Positions 58,379-64,000 of a DNA stretch of 64,000 nt are shown piece by piece. The stretch covers positions 27,243 to 91,242 of the forward strand of contig FJOG01000038.1 of assembly GCA_900073065.1 (NCBI GenBank), written 5' to 3'. The DNA comes from Phialocephala subalpina. Lineage: Eukaryota; Ascomycota; Leotiomycetes; Helotiales; Mollisiaceae. Within the stretch, counting starts at the first letter, position 1. Every line of letters starts with the position of its first letter. The position numbers were made by a program, and so were the translations under genes. The notes under the pieces are model-generated. The model worked only from the letters and a program-made list of their open reading frames with translations, was not told the origin of the DNA and searched no databases.

Positions 58379-59570
58379 GTCAGAGAGCGATTGATAGGGA
58401 GATTTGGTTTGGAGGGGAGTTGGGAAAAGAGTGGGTTGAGGGGGAGCCCGGGAGGAGAGGACGGTGGTGATGTGATGATTTCAGGGTTGTGGCTGGTGAA
58501 AGTGGGCCTGCGGGTGTGGCTGGTGGGTTGGGATGAAAAGCTTCAGCACGACGAGACGCGCGACTTCATTCGAACATCGTCTACGAAGATCTCAAGATTC
58601 TGTCTCACGTCGCGTTCTACACTTTTGCTTTAAGTGCCAATGCTTTTGACTCATCTGTGTTCATCTATATGTTTATTTATAGCCAAAGACAAAGCGTTTG
58701 TCGATGCCTTCGACTCTATAATTATTAGCTACAGGTGATGTCTTGAGCAAGGATCCTTACGGACTTGAGGCTCGCGAGAGCAAAGGATTTCTCGACCTGG
58801 AGGTTTAGAAAGTCTCTTGGAAGTTAGTGAATGAAACAGGAGGAAAATGCAGGTAAATGACGGCGTACGAGAAGCCGCAGCTGAGCGCGGTCGAGCTCTG
58901 TCAAGTGGCCCGACCAGCAACAAACTCTAAGTCAAAAGCACGAGTACTTTGACAAAGACGAGCTGTCGTCAAACTTGGAGCAAACACGAGACAGCCTCTG
59001 CACTTGGAGGCTCTCAAGCTTTACAGCCATGAAGTTCCACTGTAGTTCGAGTTGAAATTTTCTCAAGAGGTGACCTATGTTGGAAGTTAAGAAAGCCAGG
59101 TGAGTTATAAAGGTTGCCACAGCTCCTCAATCGCAAACTGCAAAATATTTCAACAACATCCTTTCATACTAGTTACTTCTTTCAATTAAATTCCTTGGTA
59201 AGAACTAACCCCTGTTTTGGAACTAATACTCAAAGTATGAAAGTAGATAGACAAATCGACAATGACATCAGATGACAAACATCTTTGGTAGCACGAACCA
59301 ACGAAACTCAACCCTACCTGCCTACAAAGTAAAACAACTGCCCCTCACAAAGCGGCTACTCAAATAAGCATACTATCCCCCCCTTTTGAATAAACCAAAG
59401 TAGAGCATTTTTATATCATTTTCCTTATCTACTTCTAACAATGGCAAAACTGGAAAGTAGTTCTTAGGCGCCAAAGGCAGCCTGTGGTGCCCCTAATGCC
59501 TGGCGAGAACGAACTTAGCCTAAGGCCGTAGAAAAAAAATAAGCATGGCCTTAAGCACCGTAGGCACCGT
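58379..59570. other. Intergenic, no gene seen
   Basis: Promoter of the HTH-like gene on the left, then unstructured DNA with short frames (58391-58633 plus, 58729-59120 minus) that have no recognisable content. GC falls towards the island on the right. Confidence 0.45.
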
Positions 59571-62500
59571 AGGCACCTCGAGCAAGAATTTAAATATTAT
59601 AATCCTAACTTTGATTGCGTGCATTACGATCAGTTTCATAGCTACGTACTTGAAAAGTTTATATTTAAAAAGCTTTAATTAAAGGCTTTTATTTGACGTT
59701 TTCGGAATTTTAGTACGACGTTTCGTTATTGAGATATAATAGTTTAAAGTCGCAAATTTAAATTTTTTTTCTTATAAGCAATATATGCCTTAGGTAGCTA
59801 AAAAATTTTGAGGTTTTAATTGCAGTCAACCGTCTACCGCACTCGCATTTGCATGAGCCTTATAAAGCCCCAGTTTCTAAAAGCCTTAGGCTATAATCGC
59901 ACCCGAGTAAACCTCGAATACAACGCGTACTCTCAACGCGCGCGCGCGCGTAAACAGCACTGAAACTACTCTTTTAATATGCTTCAAAATATTGCGATTT
60001 AAATTATTTTTAGAGTTTTTTTGTAGAAGTTTAAACTAATCACGTTATATCCGAAGAAAGTTTCTATTTAGGACTTTAGTATTTTAGCCTTAAATTGCAA
60101 TTATAGCGTTCTACTACTCGAAGTTTTACGGCCGTAATCGGATTTCGATTAAATCGATTAGATTTCAATTAAACCGATCAAATAAAAAAAAGCTCGAATG
60201 AAAATTCTTCGATTAAAAGCGATTATATATACGTACTTCGTAAAATTTTACTTTTAATCGATTGATTATAATAAGCGCTATATATTTTTAAAAGTTTAAA
60301 GCTTATAAAAAATTAATACTTTGATTTTAAATAAACTTTAAACCCTTTAAATTAATTATAAACAATTTAAATAATTTAAATATAAATGATTTTATTAAAT
60401 AATATAAATAATATATTTAATTTTATTATTAAAAAAAGTTTATAAAAGTTTTTTAATTAATTAAATAATATTGAATTTTTTGGAATTTTATTTTCTTTTT
60501 AATAAAATTATTATTTTATTAATAAAATTATTTTTTAAAATTATTTATAATTTTTTACTTTTATTATAAATTTACAAATTATTTTTAATATTTTTACGAT
60601 ATTACGTTTTCGTATAAAAATATTAAATACTTGAAATATATTAATATTATTTTCTAAAATTATAATATAATTTTAAAATTTACGTAATAATTTTTAGTTA
60701 TCGAATTTTAATTTAATTATAAAAAATAATATATTTTTAAAGTTTTTTACTTTTTTATTATTTAATATATTTATTATAAAAAAATAAATTTCTTTAGAAT
60801 TTTTTTTACGTATTTACGAATTACATAAAAAAAAAACTATTTAAAAAATTAAGAATATAAAATACAAAATCTTTTAATATATTTAAAATCGAATTATATA
60901 TAATATTAAATTTAATTTAAAATAATAATATTAATAATATTAATAATTAATAATTAGATTACTTTATTATATTATATAATTATTATTAATATTATTTATT
61001 TTTATTTATTATTATAATTTAAAAAAAATTTATATAAATAAATTTACAAAATATTAAATATTATAAATTATTAAATTTAATAAATAAAATATTACAAATT
61101 AATATTATAAAAGAAAAAACCAAAAAACGTTTTCTTTTTAAAATTCTTTAAAAAAATCGATTTAAATTATAATTTCTCGAATTATTTTTTTATCGAAAAT
61201 TATTTTACTAATATATTTTATATTATTTATTAGAATTTAAAACTAGAAAATAAATTATTCGAATTGTATTTTAAAAATTAAATTATTATTGCAAAACTTT
61301 TAAAAGAAAAAAATTCTCGAATAATTTTCGAATTATAATAAAACGTAAAATATTTATAAAAAACGATATTATATAAATAAATTTTTTCGAACGAAATATA
61401 AATAATAAAAAGAATATATATTATAAGTTTTATAATAGTTTTAAAAAATAATAATAATAAATACTTTTTTAAAAATTTATAATATAAATATTTTATAATA
61501 TAATAATTAAAAAAAAGTTTTATTATTTTTTAAAATTAAAAATTAAAAAAATATTAATAATAATAAATATAATAAATATTTTCTAATTATTATAAAAAAC
61601 GAAATATATTTTTATATAAAATAATATTTATTATATTGTAATATAAAAGTTTATATTAATATATTATAAAGAAATATTCGTTAAATTAAATTTATTAAAT
61701 ACGTTTAAAATTAAATAAAAAAATAAATATAATTATATTATTAAAAAAATAAAATATAAAAAAGATAAAATCTTATTAATGAATTTAAAAAAAATCATTT
61801 AAAATATATAAAAATATTATTTGAGAATTAATAAAATAAATATATAATTAAATTTCGTTATAAAAATTACATAATATAAAAATACTTTATTAATAAGAAT
61901 AATTTATTTGGTTTTATCGATTTTTAAATAAAAATTAAAAATAATCCTATTATTAAAATAATTTTCTAAATTTTATTTTTTATTTAATTATTCTTATATA
62001 ATATAACCTTTAAATATATTATAATTATTAATTTCGAAAAATATAATATTCATTATTATCGCATTAAAACTAACGAATTATAAATTGTAATTAGAATATA
62101 ATTTATAATTTAATTTAATAATAAAGTTTTAATTTAAAATCAAATATCGAAAATTATATTTTTTATATACGATTATCTCGATAATTTTAATTGTAAATCT
62201 AATTAATTAAATTTTAAACGTAATTATAATAGCGAATATTTTAATTTCGAAATTAAAAATATAATAAAAACAATTATTAAAATATACGGAGCAAATAAAA
62301 ATAAAAGAAATTTTTTTTTAAAAACCTTTATTTTTTATTATTAAAATTATTTAAATTCTTAAAATATTATAAAAATTTGAGTTTACTAAAGTAAATAAAT
62401 CAAAGAATATTCGAATATTAAATAATCTTATAAGAAATTTTATAATATTATAAATTAATAATAAGATTTAAAGNNNNNNNNNNNNNNNNNNNNNNNNNNN

Positions 62501-63005
62501 NNNNNNNNNNNNNNNNNNNNNNNNNNNNNNNNNNNNNNNNNNNNNNNNNNNNNNNNNNNNNNNNNNNNNNNNNNNNNNNNNNNNNNNNNNNNNNNNNNNN
62601 NNNNNNNNNNNNNNNNNNNNNNNNNNNNNNNNNNNNNNNNNNNNNNNNNNNNNNNNNNNNNNNNNNNNNNNNNNNNNNNNNNNNNNNNNNNNNNNNNNNN
62701 NNNNNNNNNNNNNNNNNNNNNNNNNNNNNNNNNNNNNNNNNNNNNNNNNNNNNNNNNNNNNNNNNNNNNNNNNNNNNNNNNNNNNNNNNNNNNNNNNNNN
62801 NNNNNNNNNNNNNNNNNNNNNNNNNNNNNNNNNNAATAAATAAAATTCTATTAAAATATTTAAAAAAATATATATATTTAAAATATAAAATATTATTTTT
62901 AATTTATTTATTCAAAGATTATTTAATAATTAATAAAAAAAATATCAAATTATTATAAATATAAAAAATAATTTTATAAAATTAAGAATTAAATTAATTT
63001 CCTAA
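59570..63005. repeat. Large AT-rich RIP-like island
   Basis: About 3.4 kb (with a gap) of extreme A/T composition dominated by TTA/TAA/AAT words. No open frame. A transition zone (59570-60250) retains GC patches such as CTTAAGCACCGTAGGCACC and a (CG)n run near 59940. Probably one or more transposons destroyed by repeat-induced point mutation; the parent element is not recognisable. Confidence 0.8.
62474..62834. other. Assembly gap (361 N)
   Basis: Run of N inside the AT-rich island. Confidence 0.98.
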
Positions 63006-63867
63006 TTAAAAAGTAGTAAATAAAGCGGTAAGTAATCTTAAAAGTAGCAAAAAACAGCTCTACCTTCCTTTGCGTAGGGGATGGGGGCATAGTAGAGCAC
63101 TCGTAATGCGCGCTCCGCACGCCGAGACCCTGAAACCTGCGGTGACCAGAAAACGGAAAAGCAGAAACACATGACAACAGTGCTTGATCACGTGCAAGCC
63201 TAGCTTAGCAAGGCCCGAAGGAGGGCAGCGACAAAGGGACACACTCTCTGCAGGAGATGCAGGTCTGCTGCCGTGGGCGTGGAATTCAGGTGAAGCAACA
63301 AGGGTGTTTTTGGAGTGGTTTCGGTTTGGGCTGTTTATGAAAGCAGAATGGAGAGGCATGATTTGGACGAGGAAGAGAAGGAGGGGTATTAGAAAGAAAA
63401 TTTGAGAGTGCATTTATCGCAATCTCATCTTCATTTCTTTCGACAGTTCCATTGTGTCGTACAGCATTTCCAAGACCCTTCATAGCAAACAATACGCCTC
63501 AAAGAATTGACTTGTAATCGGTAAAACCATTCACTGATGTAATTCTATAGGTCGACCCTCTTTCTTTGGCTTTTTGAATGTTCCATACACATAGACCGTA
63601 TCGAAAGAACCAAAGCCTAACCCCGTACTGCAAAAATCGATCATAATCGCTATAACCGCCTTCGTCTGAAATATGCCAGTCTGTAAATCATGTTGCTCCC
63701 CAAGTTTATTTTCTCAAAAGTTGTGAAATTTCTGTCGAGCCCAGTCGTGCAAGGGAATGTATAGCGAGGGGGTAGGCTGTGGATTGGAAGAAGAATAGAT
63801 TCACGAGCTACATAGTATCAGTACTTACCTTTGCCAGCAGGTAGAGTTATATGTTGGAAGCACTTAC
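63006..63867. other. Mostly non-coding; possible small secreted ORF
   Basis: A minus-strand frame (63060-63413) starts at an ATG with a hydrophobic leader (MHSQIFFLIPLLLFLVQ) and runs 117 codons, ending in a Cys-containing tail. Nothing else supports it, and the opposite strand is open too. The right part likely holds introns or the 3' part of the partial gene at the window end. Confidence 0.25.
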
Positions 63868-64000
63868 ATAGAGTCTGAAACTGCTTAAAGCTTCTATAAC
63901 TGATAATGGCCCCCCAAATTGTCGCAATGATGCTTGGGATGCTGAGGATGAGCGTGACGAGAGAGATTATATCATTCGGCGAAAGAGCTATTGTAGTTCA
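63868..64000 (-). CDS. Partial membrane protein gene, 5' part outside window
   Basis: At the right end the minus strand reads ALSPNDIISLVTLILSIPS then IIATIWGAIISYRSFKQF, a single membrane helix with charged end, up to a good donor CTCTAT/GTAAGTG at 63868. This type of N-terminal helix starts many uncharacterised fungal membrane proteins. The rest of the gene is beyond the window or in unrecognised exons to the left. Confidence 0.35.

Overview
The window looks like nuclear DNA of a filamentous ascomycete (Pezizomycotina; a Leotiomycete is a guess). Genes carry short introns of about 48-180 bp with fungal splice and branch sites. Families typical of these fungi are present (HET, NACHT-ankyrin, HET/NB-ARC/TPR, LCCL, a fungal MFS transporter, a plant-type DAHP synthase). 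GC-balanced gene DNA is interrupted by extremely AT-rich, gene-free islands (1-240, about 43190-44140, about 59570-63000), as left by RIP (repeat-induced point mutation). Two assembly gaps are present (36089-36621 and 62474-62834). I had only the sequence: domain calls come from motif recognition, and splice sites were placed by hand and checked for reading frame.

Layout. 0.2-3 kb: a HET-domain gene beside an AT-rich edge. 3.9-5.2 kb: a conserved membrane protein. 6.0-10.3 kb: a divergent pair, an MFS transporter and an FAD-dependent oxidoreductase, followed by a remnant of a hexapeptide acetyltransferase. 11.0-12.6 kb: a JmjC-like gene damaged by frameshifts. 13.6-15.0 kb: an unknown coiled-coil protein. 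15.0-29.9 kb: about 15 kb of GC-balanced DNA with no intact gene, carrying scattered exon-like fragments of unrelated conserved genes (inositol-1-phosphate synthase, a fructose-2,6-bisphosphatase-like enzyme, a GATA factor, a CCHC zinc-knuckle protein, possibly a kinase) plus diverged internal repeats. 30.0-32.5 kb: an intact divergent housekeeping pair, class II DAHP synthase and an HYPK-like protein. 35.5-42.4 kb: a nine-exon NLR-type gene (alpha/beta hydrolase, NACHT, ankyrin repeats), then a truncated membrane-protein tail that runs into an AT island. 45.2 kb: tRNA-Arg(ACG). 46.2-49.5 kb: a GPI-anchored cysteine-rich protein and an LCCL pseudogene. 50.2-53.6 kb: a HET/NB-ARC/TPR NLR with near-identical repeats. 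55.4-58.4 kb: a mitochondrial-type SDR and an HTH-like protein. 59.6-63 kb: a large AT-rich island. A partial membrane protein gene runs off the right end.

Taken together, the window mixes stable housekeeping loci with three self/non-self recognition type genes and a large amount of decayed sequence, a layout usual for fast-evolving compartments of fungal genomes. The most unusual element is the fragment mosaic at 15-30 kb, where pieces of several housekeeping genes lie on the same strand next to or fused to one another.
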